Assembly: GCA_013360195.1 (NCBI GenBank)
Contig: JABWCQ010000019.1
Coordinates: forward strand, 1 to 53,384
Source: a bacterium
Lineage (GTDB): Bacteria > Electryoneota > RPQS01
Length of the DNA stretch: 53,384 nt
Reading direction: 5' to 3'
The notes below the pieces were generated by a model, which made no database searches, had not been told where the DNA came from, and was given only the letters and a program-made list of their open reading frames with translations. Both the position numbers and the translations under genes were made by a program. Shown here piece by piece: positions 14,915 to 21,775 of this stretch. Position 1 is the first letter of the stretch; every line of letters begins with the position of its first letter.

Positions 14915-15610
14915 TTATTGTTCTGTCGGAATACAAACGCAGTTACAGCAGGACATACATTCGGCAATCGCAGCGGAAACGAGCGCAGTATCATCAGGCA
15001 GAATGCAGCATTGATTCAAGTCGTTCAGAGCGGCGCCCTGCAGACTGCAGAGCGAAGCAAGTTCCGCGAGGAGCACTTCCCGTTCCTCTGCGGGCATCTT
15101 CTCGCTGAGACTGATGGCACGGCGGTTAGTGGCAAGCATCGAACTTAGAATTGCAGGACGAACGGTGCCGTCCTTGGTGGAGGCGACGAACTCATTGAGC
15201 CTTCGTTCCGAGATGCAGACACACCATTGAGCTTTGCCGCTTGGCGAAATGGTCAGGAAGTACCGCACATCCTCATACATCCGTTTGACCGGATACATGA
15301 GTTGACCGGGCTGGCTGTGACGCGAGGCAAGAACTCCACCGGCGGCAACGCTCAGCATGATTAAAATGGAGGCCGCCCATGCGAACATCTGCTTGCGCAT
15401 GCTCCATTGAATGACAGGAGCCGGTTTCGACTGAATGATTTTGTCGAGGCACTCGCGTAGTGCATTCGCGGAGGGTTCAGGGCGGTGCAAACTTTTCAGA
15501 CTATCTGCAATTGCCGCAAGTTCACGCACGTCTGCAGCGGCGGAGGAGTCCGCATCGTTTTGCAGGAGCCGCTCAAGCGAGTCGGCCTGAATATTATCAT
15601 TATTGTGCAT
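14915..15610 (-). CDS. Anti-sigma factor, single TM, Cys-rich C-terminal tail
   Basis: 231 aa. A cytoplasmic N-terminal region (about 1-70) precedes one membrane helix (about 75-95) and a periplasmic domain beginning 'GQLMYPVKRMYEDVRYFLT', the DUF5667-like pattern seen in anti-sigma/sensor proteins. The C-terminus is remarkable: NQCCIL, then ECMSCCNCVCIP, eight cysteines in about 30 residues. The ATG at 15610 overlaps the sigma gene's stop by 11 bases, so the pair is translationally coupled. It presumably holds the sigma factor inactive until a signal, perhaps metal or thiol stress, reaches the Cys-rich tail. Confidence 0.72.
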   Translation of the reverse strand: MHNNDNIQADSLERLLQNDADSSAAADVRELAAIADSLKSLHRPEPSANALRECLDKIIQSKPAPVIQWSMRKQMFAWAASILIMLSVAAGGVLASRHSQPGQLMYPVKRMYEDVRYFLTISPSGKAQWCVCISERRLNEFVASTKDGTVRPAILSSMLATNRRAISLSEKMPAEEREVLLAELASLCSLQGAALNDLNQCCILPDDTALVSAAIAECMSCCNCVCIPTEQ

Positions 15611-16094
15611 GTACGTCCTCTTTAAGAATGCCGCGCAATTTGGACAGCGCGCGGAACTGCAGTGCCTTGACGGCACCTTCTGTCTTGCCAAGCGTATCGG
15701 CAACTTCCCGCAGTGAATAGCCTTCGATGAATCGCATCAATACCACCTGGTAGTGTTCTCCGGAAAGAGTTTTCAGAGCGTCGGCCAGATCAATGGCCTG
15801 CGTCAGATCGCTGGATGGCGCGGGGGCATCCGGCGTTTCATCATCCGATTGCTCTTGAAAGGCCTGCTGTCTGACGGCGCGGCGGCGGTAGTAATCAATG
15901 ATCAGGTTTTCCGCGATTGAATAGAGCCACGACAAGGGTGAATTCGGAGACTCTTCCCGAGAATTCAAGGTACGCAGGAACACCTCGGACGTGAGGTCTT
16001 CAGCGTCCGACCGATTTGTTACCCGGTAGGCGATGTAGCGAAAGATTGTGCCGTGATACTGTTTACAGTAATCCGCGACCTGAGATTTATTCAG
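15600..16094 (-). CDS. ECF-type RNA polymerase sigma factor (probable CTG start)
   Basis: Region 2 reads 'YCKQYHGTIFRYIAYRV', 'SDAEDLTSEVFLRTLN' and 'PLSWLYSIAENLIIDYYRRR'; region 4 reads 'LSGEHYQVVLMRFIEGYSLR' and 'VADTLGKTEGAVKALQFRA', a helix-turn-helix that binds -35 elements. The first ATG/GTG/TTG codon (GTG 15983) would remove half of region 2. The frame stays open upstream to 16094, where CTG lies 8 bases after AAAGGG; this gives 164 aa, a normal ECF size. A non-standard start, or a small sequence error hiding an ATG, is therefore likely. It leads an operon with an anti-sigma factor and a Cys-rich secreted protein. Confidence 0.85.
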   Translation of the reverse strand: MNKSQVADYCKQYHGTIFRYIAYRVTNRSDAEDLTSEVFLRTLNSREESPNSPLSWLYSIAENLIIDYYRRRAVRQQAFQEQSDDETPDAPAPSSDLTQAIDLADALKTLSGEHYQVVLMRFIEGYSLREVADTLGKTEGAVKALQFRALSKLRGILKEDVHAQ

Positions 16095-16210
16095 AAAGGC
16101 TACCCTTTAGGCTGACTGCAGTTTAACCGTTCACCCTATTAGACGCACGAGATTTGAAAAGGATACGCGTGCGGCCGGAATGAGGTCAGGCGTACTAGTG
16201 AAGTGCAAGA

Positions 16211-16232
16211 AAGGCAGCCATTTGGCTGCCTT
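16211..16232 (-). terminator. Terminator after the small barrel gene
   Basis: A 9-bp perfect stem (AAGGCAGCC / GGCTGCCTT) is followed on the minus strand by TTTCTTG, 24 bp past the barrel gene's stop. Confidence 0.75.
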
Positions 16233-16255
16233 ACGTGCTGCGGTTCGCGACTCTA

Positions 16256-16831
16256 CTATTGGTGCAGAAATCCGGTGATACCGATACCAAGCATGATGGT
16301 TGTTCCGGATTCGTCCTCCAAGCTTTCCAGATTGATGGACAGTTCGGGCGTGATTGCCACAGTGTTGCTCAGGAAGAAGGCGACACCGCCAAGCAGTTGA
16401 ATGGTGGAGCCGCTCTGGTCTTCTTCATTTGTATTCGGGTTGCCGTCGTCATAGGAGTTGGATTGCAGGAAAATACCGCCACCCAAGTAGGGGTTGATAG
16501 TACCGACTCTCTTATCTACCTCTTTTCCGAAGTAGTAGCGGACGGACGGTCCAATTGCCAGCCCACTGCTGCTGGCATCACCGTGACTGGTATTTGTGTA
16601 ATCCAGGGTACCTCCGATGCCGAATTTGTCCATGATTGTGTAGTGGACAGTTGGTGAAAGCGAGAACGTCGTTCGAGTCTCATCGCCATAGAGATCGCCG
16701 CTCGAGGTTGAGAATCCAGCCGTACCTTGCAGGATCCAGGTCTTTTTGAGGACCATCGCGTGTGCCGGCGAGGTCAGAAAGGATAGAACCAAGAGTGCAG
16801 CCAAACAGAGAATCCAAGGTTTCAGTTTCAT
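16256..16831 (-). CDS. Outer-membrane beta-barrel protein (OmpX/OmpW-like size)
   Basis: 191 aa with a signal peptide ending near 'TSPAHA'. The mature chain is alternating beta strands with polar loops ('GTAGFSTSSGDLYGDETRTT', 'PTVHYTIMDKFGIGGTLDYT', 'AIGPSVRYYFGKEVD', 'NPYLGGGIFLQSN', 'GITGFLHQ'), typical of an eight-strand outer-membrane barrel ending in a hydrophobic/aromatic strand. AGAGGGA precedes the ATG. A possible TTGCTA-18-TAAATT promoter is upstream at about 16879-16908. Porin or envelope-stability role only at family level. Confidence 0.75.
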   Translation of the reverse strand: MKLKPWILCLAALLVLSFLTSPAHAMVLKKTWILQGTAGFSTSSGDLYGDETRTTFSLSPTVHYTIMDKFGIGGTLDYTNTSHGDASSSGLAIGPSVRYYFGKEVDKRVGTINPYLGGGIFLQSNSYDDGNPNTNEEDQSGSTIQLLGGVAFFLSNTVAITPELSINLESLEDESGTTIMLGIGITGFLHQ

Positions 16832-16993
16832 GTTTTTCCCTCTTATTATTCGGTTTGCATTGGTTGGGCAGACTCATTAATTTAGGGCACCCGGACATAA
16901 TGTAGCAAGATTTTGACAGAAAAGACAGTGTGCGCCTCCTCAAGCAAAAAGTGCGGGCACCACTCTCTTCAAATCGGCGGGGAGAAAAAGGAA

Positions 16994-17014
16994 AGGGCGG
17001 GGAATCCCCACCCT
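16994..17014 (-). terminator. Terminator after the barrel-thioredoxin gene
   Basis: A G+C-rich hairpin (GGG-x-GGGGA / TCCCC-x-CCC) is followed on the minus strand by TTTCCTTTTTC, 33 bp after the stop codon. Confidence 0.65.
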
Positions 17015-17046
17015 CTCCGAATCAACATGTTCGGCCATTACTTATT

Positions 17047-18363
17047 TTACCGAAGATGTGATTCAATGGATTTCAGGTCTGTGCCCGTAACTTGTTCAAT
17101 GAGGGAACCATCCGGCGCGTAGAGCAGTAGAGTCGGAGTTTCAGCGATCCCGAGTTCAGTCAATTGAGGTTGGGTCAGACTGAAATAGTCCACCTGCTTA
17201 ACTGCGATTTCAGGATGCGCGGCGGCGAACTGCGCGATTTTGGGTTCAAAGTCGCGACAGGTTCCGCATACTTCGGACATGATTTCGATCAGTGTCATGT
17301 TTTGGGGGTGAACGACTCCGGACAGACCGCAGTGGCCGCAGCTTGACGCACGCTGAAAGTTCTGAGGTCTGACAGCCGAGAATGAGTTGTTTGCCGCGCT
17401 GGTGTGGACAGCGGAGGCCGAACGTTTCACATCAAAAGTCAGTCCAATCGAGTAGATGGCATCGGAAACCAATTGTCCTCCATTGACGAAGGAGTAAACG
17501 GGGATCTGGACACTTGGCTCAAAGCTGACTCCCGTCGACTTCAGAGTGAGTTGTGGGATGATGTATCCCCATAAGCCGCCTGTGTTTTGGACCATTGCTC
17601 CATTATCGAAGTCATGCGCGGAAGTCAACAGCGCACCACTGAGCCCTGCATCAACCCAATCAGCCAGTGCGCGTGAAGCGCCAGCTGTCGCTTGATATTC
17701 GTCCGCATAGCGATAGCCGTGTACATTGGTGCCGCCTGAAAGTCTCGCGGTTGCGGTGGCGGTGATGCCGTACCGTCCGAGTTTTCGTCCGAAGGACAGA
17801 CCGAGGAGCGGGTCGACTGTCCCGTAGCCCGGCTGCAGCACGGGGTCGCGCGAATTGCCATAGCCCCAATCGTGGTCGGGATTCGAGTCACCTGTGGGGA
17901 GCCTGAGTCCTGCAGTTATTGCGAAGATGGTTTGGTCTTTAGTAGGAGCAGAATGAACGAGGTAGGTTGCCGAGGCAAGTACATCTCCAACTCCCGAGAA
18001 TTCGCGCAGGTAACGGTCGCCGGATTCAACATCGGTTTTCGGGGCAAGAATGCTGCGCAGCGGCAGCAAGCCATGCAGTCGTACCCGTTCGCTGAGCGCA
18101 TAAGTCGCTCTGAGATTTACTGTGGAGAACTTGGTGATTTCCTCCTTGGGATTGGCCGTTACATCGTGTCCTCGATGCGCGTGATTACTGAGTTCATATT
18201 CATACGCGATACCGAGCTGAAGATTACCAGGTTCGAAGGCTTGTGTAGCCAGAAAACTCCCGACCGGGAGATTCGGGGAGGCTCACTTGACTTGACCTGA
18301 AGCGGTCAGGTTCAAGGAGAGAAAAAGGAGGCAGCAGGCAGCTATGGAGTTGGCGCGGTTCAT
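17047..18363 (-). CDS. Outer-membrane barrel fused to thioredoxin; in-frame TGA at codon 27
   Basis: 438 codons. ATG 18363 (AAGGAAA upstream) begins a signal peptide MNRANSIAACCLLFLSLNLT. Codon 27 (18285-18283) is TGA, after which the same frame continues without a stop: 'ASPNLPVGSFLATQAFEPGN', 'LQLGIAYEYELS' and on to 17047. Residues about 40-310 are a beta-barrel like meta-pathway/transporter-type outer-membrane proteins ('ITAGLRLPTGDSNPDHDWGYG', 'DPLLGLSFGRKLGRYGI'). A linker with CGHC (342-345) precedes a thioredoxin fold with active site CGTC (366-369) and cis-Pro 'AETPTLLLY'. If TGA is a true stop, the barrel lacks its signal peptide and the gene is broken; if it is selenocysteine, the protein is whole. 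Confidence 0.7.
18257..18270 (-). promoter_or_regulatory. SECIS-like hairpin after the in-frame TGA
   Basis: On the coding (minus) strand CUCCC-GGUC-GGGAG forms a perfect 5-bp stem with the loop GGUC. The loop starts 17 nt after the TGA. In the E. coli fdhF SECIS the same GGUC loop starts 18 nt after UGA. A U-U mismatch and A-U pairs could extend the stem downwards. Function is inferred. Confidence 0.4.
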
Positions 18364-18418
18364 AGGATTTCCTTGTTATTAAAGAATAGATTATAAGAGT
18401 AAAAGGTCTAATACTCCT

Positions 18419-18448
18419 AATATACTTTACGGCCGGTTCAAAAATCAA
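18419..18448 (-). promoter_or_regulatory. Possible promoter of the barrel-thioredoxin gene
   Basis: On the minus strand TTGATT, an 18-base spacer and TATATT, about 55 bp upstream of the ATG. Divergent from the ArsR gene promoter. Confidence 0.35.
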
Positions 18449-18497
18449 GACTCTGACGGAAGAATTTGTAGGAAATGTCTGAAATGGATTTGCCCCC

Positions 18498-18526
18498 TTG
18501 ACAAACGGGTTTTGTTTTTGTATCTT
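18498..18526 (+). promoter_or_regulatory. Promoter of the ArsR-AHSA1 operon, with palindrome
   Basis: TTGACA, 17 bases, TATCTT. Just downstream at 18535-18544 is the perfect palindrome GTTAATTAAC, well placed for repressor binding by the ArsR-type regulator encoded next; that link is inferred. Confidence 0.6.
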
Positions 18527-18563
18527 ACCGACAGGTTAATTAACTAATTTGTTTATTACGACC

Positions 18564-18902
18564 ATGCAAGATAGATTAAGTCAAACATTTTCAGCACTTT
18601 CAGATCCAACTCGGCGAGCAATTCTGGCTCGTTTAAGTTCCGGCGAAACCTCTGTAAGTGACCTGGCCAAGCCTTTTCGGATGACTGCACCGGCGATAAC
18701 TAAGCACTTGAAAGTGCTGGAGAAGGCGGGGCTGATTTCGCGAACGCGGCATGCCCAATGGCGTCCTGCGAAATTGGAAGCACTACCTCTGAAGGAAGCT
18801 TCGGACTGGATTGAACAATACCGGAAGATGTGGGAAGAGCGCTTTGACCGTTTGGACGATTATCTTCGGCATTTGCAGTCCAAACCGTCCGGCACAGAAT
18901 AG
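18564..18902 (+). CDS. ArsR/SmtB-family winged-helix regulator
   Basis: 112 aa. 'TFSALSDPTRRAILARLSSGETSVSDLAKPFRMTAPAITKHLKVLEKAGLIS' is a textbook ArsR DNA-binding domain (described in pieces: helix 'DPTRRAILARL', recognition helix 'TAPAITKHLKVL', wing start 'LISRTRHAQWR'). No cysteine metal site is present, so it belongs to the non-metal group commonly paired with AHSA1/SRPBCC genes. I prefer ATG 18564 to a TTG five codons earlier. First gene of a run with three SRPBCC genes and a DUF1801 gene; probably autoregulated through the palindrome at its promoter. Confidence 0.88.
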   Translation: MQDRLSQTFSALSDPTRRAILARLSSGETSVSDLAKPFRMTAPAITKHLKVLEKAGLISRTRHAQWRPAKLEALPLKEASDWIEQYRKMWEERFDRLDDYLRHLQSKPSGTE

Positions 18903-18971
18903 CCGGCGAGCCGGTAAGTAACAATAATTCAAATGGGTCTCGATAAACAACCAACAGAACAGGGGAAAAAG

Positions 18972-19481
18972 ATGTCAGCAACGACTCACAGCACGGCACG
19001 ACACAAACTGCACGTCACGATGCCAACCGACACGGAGGTACGGATGGAACGCATGTTTGACGCGCCGCGGCAATTGGTGTGGGACGCGTTCACAAAAGCA
19101 GAGATGCTTGAGAAGTGGTGGGGTCTTCGAAGCACCACGACGAAAGTCGAAAAGCTTGAAGTTCGCGTCGGGGGGAAATACCGATTCCTGCAGACTGATC
19201 CGACAGGAACGGTGCATGCGTTTCGCGGGGAGTTCACAGCGGTGTCGCCGATTGACGCGCTGGGCTACACCTTCGAGTATGAGCCGATGGCCGGTCACAT
19301 CGTGCAGGACGACGTCACATTTGAGGATCATGGACGGCAAACGAAGATTGTCGCGGTGATGACGTTTACATCAAAGATGGACCGTGACGGCATGGTGAAC
19401 TCGGGAATGGAATATGGAGCGGCCGAGAGCTACGATATGCTCGACGAGCTGCTGGCAGAGCTGGGGGCGAGTGTGATATGA
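18972..19481 (+). CDS. AHSA1/SRPBCC-domain protein
   Basis: 169 aa. Contains 'MERMFDAPRQLVWDAFTKAE', 'WWGLRSTTTKVEKLEVRVGG' and a C-terminal 'MEYGAAESYDMLDELLAEL', the AHSA1-like START/Bet v1 hydrophobic-ligand fold. These genes usually follow ArsR regulators; their ligands are unknown. ATG 18972 has AGGGGAAAAAG directly upstream. It overlaps the next gene by ATGA. Confidence 0.85.
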   Translation: MSATTHSTARHKLHVTMPTDTEVRMERMFDAPRQLVWDAFTKAEMLEKWWGLRSTTTKVEKLEVRVGGKYRFLQTDPTGTVHAFRGEFTAVSPIDALGYTFEYEPMAGHIVQDDVTFEDHGRQTKIVAVMTFTSKMDRDGMVNSGMEYGAAESYDMLDELLAELGASVI

Positions 19482-20428
19482 CGAAGACAGCGACTGCACA
19501 ATCAGCGGCTGAACGGGAAGTCGTGACCTCACGACTTATCAACGCGCCGCGCGAAATGGTCTGGCAAGTATGGACGGATCCAAAGCATATCACACAATGG
19601 TGGGGACCGAACGGATTTCGCACAACAATTCGGGACTTTGATTTTCGAAATGGCGGGACGTGGCGATTTACGATGCACGGTCCGGACGGAACGGACTTTC
19701 TGAACCGGGTTGTCTTTGAAGATATCGAGAAGCCCAATTACATCTACTATAAGCATACGGGTGAAGGCGAACATTCACACATCTTGTTTGAGGCGGTGGT
19801 GACTTTTGAAGACCGCTCGGGCAAGACGAATGTAACGCTGCGTTCAATTTTCGCGACGGCACAGGAGCGGGACTTTGTAGTGGAGAATTACGGCGCGATT
19901 GAGGGGGCTGTGCAAACGCTGGAGCGATTGGAAGCAACGGTGATGAACCGGCAGTCGGCAGACACGAGATTGTCATTGACGCTGCCGTCCGAGAATCAAG
20001 TATGTTTTACACGGATGTTTGAGGCGCCGCGTGAGTTGGTATGGAAGGCGTGGACGGAGGCAAAGCACCTGCAATGCTGGATGACCGGACCGGAGGGTTG
20101 GACGATGGAAGTCGTCGAGCAGGATTTGCGGCCGGGCGGTCAGTGGCGCTATGTGTGGCGGCGGCCGGAGCGGGAAGACATGTGGTTGCACGGCCTATTC
20201 AAGGAAGTCGTGTCACCGGAGCGAATCGTATCGACCGAGAACTGGGGTGAACCGTGGCCTGAGTCGGTGAACGACGTCGTGTTCACGCAAGAAGACGGTC
20301 AGACAAGAATGACTATGACGATAACCTATCCTTCGCGTGCCGCACGGGACAGCGCAATTCAGACTGGCATGGACGACGGAATGGGAGTCAGCTTTGACAG
20401 GCTGGACAAACTGCTTGCGAGCTTGTGA
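19478..20428 (+). CDS. Tandem double AHSA1/SRPBCC-domain protein
   Basis: 316 aa made of two complete AHSA1 domains. Domain 1 (about 10-155) has 'RLINAPREMVWQVWTDPKHI' and 'WWGPNGFRTTIRDFDFRNGG'; domain 2 (about 163-316) has 'RMFEAPRELVWKAWTEAKHL' and 'WMTGPEGWTMEVVEQDLRPG', ending 'GMGVSFDRLDKLLASL'. The usual family length is about 150 aa, so this is an internal duplication or fusion of neighbouring genes. The start overlaps the previous stop (ATGA), and its stop overlaps the next start. Confidence 0.85.
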   Translation: MTKTATAQSAAEREVVTSRLINAPREMVWQVWTDPKHITQWWGPNGFRTTIRDFDFRNGGTWRFTMHGPDGTDFLNRVVFEDIEKPNYIYYKHTGEGEHSHILFEAVVTFEDRSGKTNVTLRSIFATAQERDFVVENYGAIEGAVQTLERLEATVMNRQSADTRLSLTLPSENQVCFTRMFEAPRELVWKAWTEAKHLQCWMTGPEGWTMEVVEQDLRPGGQWRYVWRRPEREDMWLHGLFKEVVSPERIVSTENWGEPWPESVNDVVFTQEDGQTRMTMTITYPSRAARDSAIQTGMDDGMGVSFDRLDKLLASL

Positions 20429-20811
20429 TGATGAGCAGCGAAGTTGACAAATACTTGAAGGCTCTTCCAAATGAACAGCGTGAGGCTCTCGTGCAGCTGC
20501 GGGATACGATTTGGTCTGCAGCCAAGGACGCTGAGTTGAAAATCAGTTACCGGATTCCAATGTTTCATTATTGCGGAGGCCTGGTGGCATTTGCGGCGTT
20601 CAAGAATCATCTCAGCTTCATGGTTATGAGCACGGACGTGTTCGAGGCACACGCAAAGGAGTTGTCCAACTATTCGACCGCGACAGCGACCATTCATTTC
20701 ACGCCGGACAAGCCGCTTCCGGTTACGCTGGTTAAGAAGCTTGTGAAAGCAAGAATGAGGGAAAACGAAGCCAACCTAAAGGCTCGCGAAGCGAAGAAGT
20801 CGAAGAAGTAG
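20428..20811 (+). CDS. DUF1801 (YdhG-like) protein
   Basis: 127 aa. 'VDKYLKALPNEQREALVQLR', 'DAELKISYRIPMFHYCGGLV', 'FAAFKNHLSFMVM' and a Lys-rich C-terminus match stand-alone DUF1801 proteins, sometimes called iron chaperone-like by homology to Bacillus YdhG. The start overlaps the upstream stop (TGATG); a GTG and two ATG codons in a row make the exact start uncertain by two codons. It is the second DUF1801 domain in the window, the other being fused to AlkD. Confidence 0.82.
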   Translation: MMSSEVDKYLKALPNEQREALVQLRDTIWSAAKDAELKISYRIPMFHYCGGLVAFAAFKNHLSFMVMSTDVFEAHAKELSNYSTATATIHFTPDKPLPVTLVKKLVKARMRENEANLKAREAKKSKK

Positions 20812-20928
20812 TGAGTACGGCACCATTGCCCGATTAGACGTCAGCAGGACCGTGGAGTGTTGATGCACGACGCTGTAGTCAGGTCGGGACGTCGAGCGAA
20901 GAAAAACATAAAGAACCGGGAGAAAGAA

Positions 20929-21420
20929 ATGTCAGCAGTAGATAAGATGAAGGTAGAAATCCTCGACAGGAAGATAGTTTTCACGCGTATGTTTGATGCG
21001 CCGCGGCAACTGGTCTGGGACGCATTCACCAGGAAAGAGCATTTGCTGGAATGGTGGGGACCACACGGGTTCACAAACAAGGACTGCAATGTTGACATGC
21101 GTCGCGGCGGAAAGTTTACCATTACAATGGTTGGGCCGGACGGAGGGGAGTATCCGTGTTTGTTCATCTTCGAGGAAATTGTGCCGATTGAGAAGCTTGT
21201 GTGGATGGACAAGGTCATTGAAGGAGATTTTTGGGGGCCGGGCGGGCCGCCGCCGGATAGCAGAATTACCTTGCTGCTTGAAGAGATTGGTGGCAGGACC
21301 AAGATGACAACCATTACCGAGTTTGAGACGAACGACGGCCGGGACAAGATCGTGGCGATGGGTGCAACGGAAGGTTGGGCTCAGAGCTTCGAGCGTTTGG
21401 ACGAATTGTTGAAGAAATAG
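20929..21420 (+). CDS. AHSA1/SRPBCC-domain protein
   Basis: 163 aa. Carries 'FTRMFDAPRQLVWDAFTRKE', 'WWGPHGFTNKDCNVDMRRGG', 'GDFWGPGGPPPDSRITLLL' and 'GATEGWAQSFERLDELLKK'. This is the fourth SRPBCC domain in the operon and is closely related to the first one at 18972. ATG 20929 follows GGGAGAAAG. It lies 117 bp after the DUF1801 gene and closes the cluster before a strong terminator. Confidence 0.85.
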   Translation: MSAVDKMKVEILDRKIVFTRMFDAPRQLVWDAFTRKEHLLEWWGPHGFTNKDCNVDMRRGGKFTITMVGPDGGEYPCLFIFEEIVPIEKLVWMDKVIEGDFWGPGGPPPDSRITLLLEEIGGRTKMTTITEFETNDGRDKIVAMGATEGWAQSFERLDELLKK

Positions 21421-21442
21421 TCTCTAACATTTGCCAAATGGA

Positions 21443-21473
21443 AGCGGGTATGCAACGATGCATACCCGCTTTT
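21443..21473 (+). terminator. Terminator of the ArsR-AHSA1 cluster
   Basis: An 11-bp perfect stem (AGCGGGTATGC / GCATACCCGCT, loop AACGAT) is followed by TTT, 23 bp after the last SRPBCC stop. The rest of 21474-21677 shows no gene. Confidence 0.85.
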
Positions 21474-21677
21474 ACTGTGAAAAAAATTTCACAGCTAAGC
21501 ATAGCAGGAACTTCTGCTTAGGCAAATACGACAAATTTTGTAGAGATTACACAATGCCTCCCCGTCTTGAGCGACCGGGAAATGTAATAAAATATCCGGA
21601 TTTGTTACTGTGTAAATTGCAATGTGTTAGTGATAATGACACAGAACAGTGATGTTTGTCATTCGGTGAAAATCCAC

Positions 21678-21706
21678 TTGTGATTTGTTAGAGTCTGCCG
21701 TATCTT
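21678..21706 (+). promoter_or_regulatory. Promoter of the NHL-pentaheme gene
   Basis: TTGTGA, 17 bases, TATCTT, about 70 bp upstream of the start codon. The -10 is identical to that of the ArsR operon. Confidence 0.55.
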
Positions 21707-21775
21707 GCTATGTAATTTGATGCGGACGGACAATCGAGCAGGCAATGAATCTGCCTGCAACGGAGATATTTCTGT

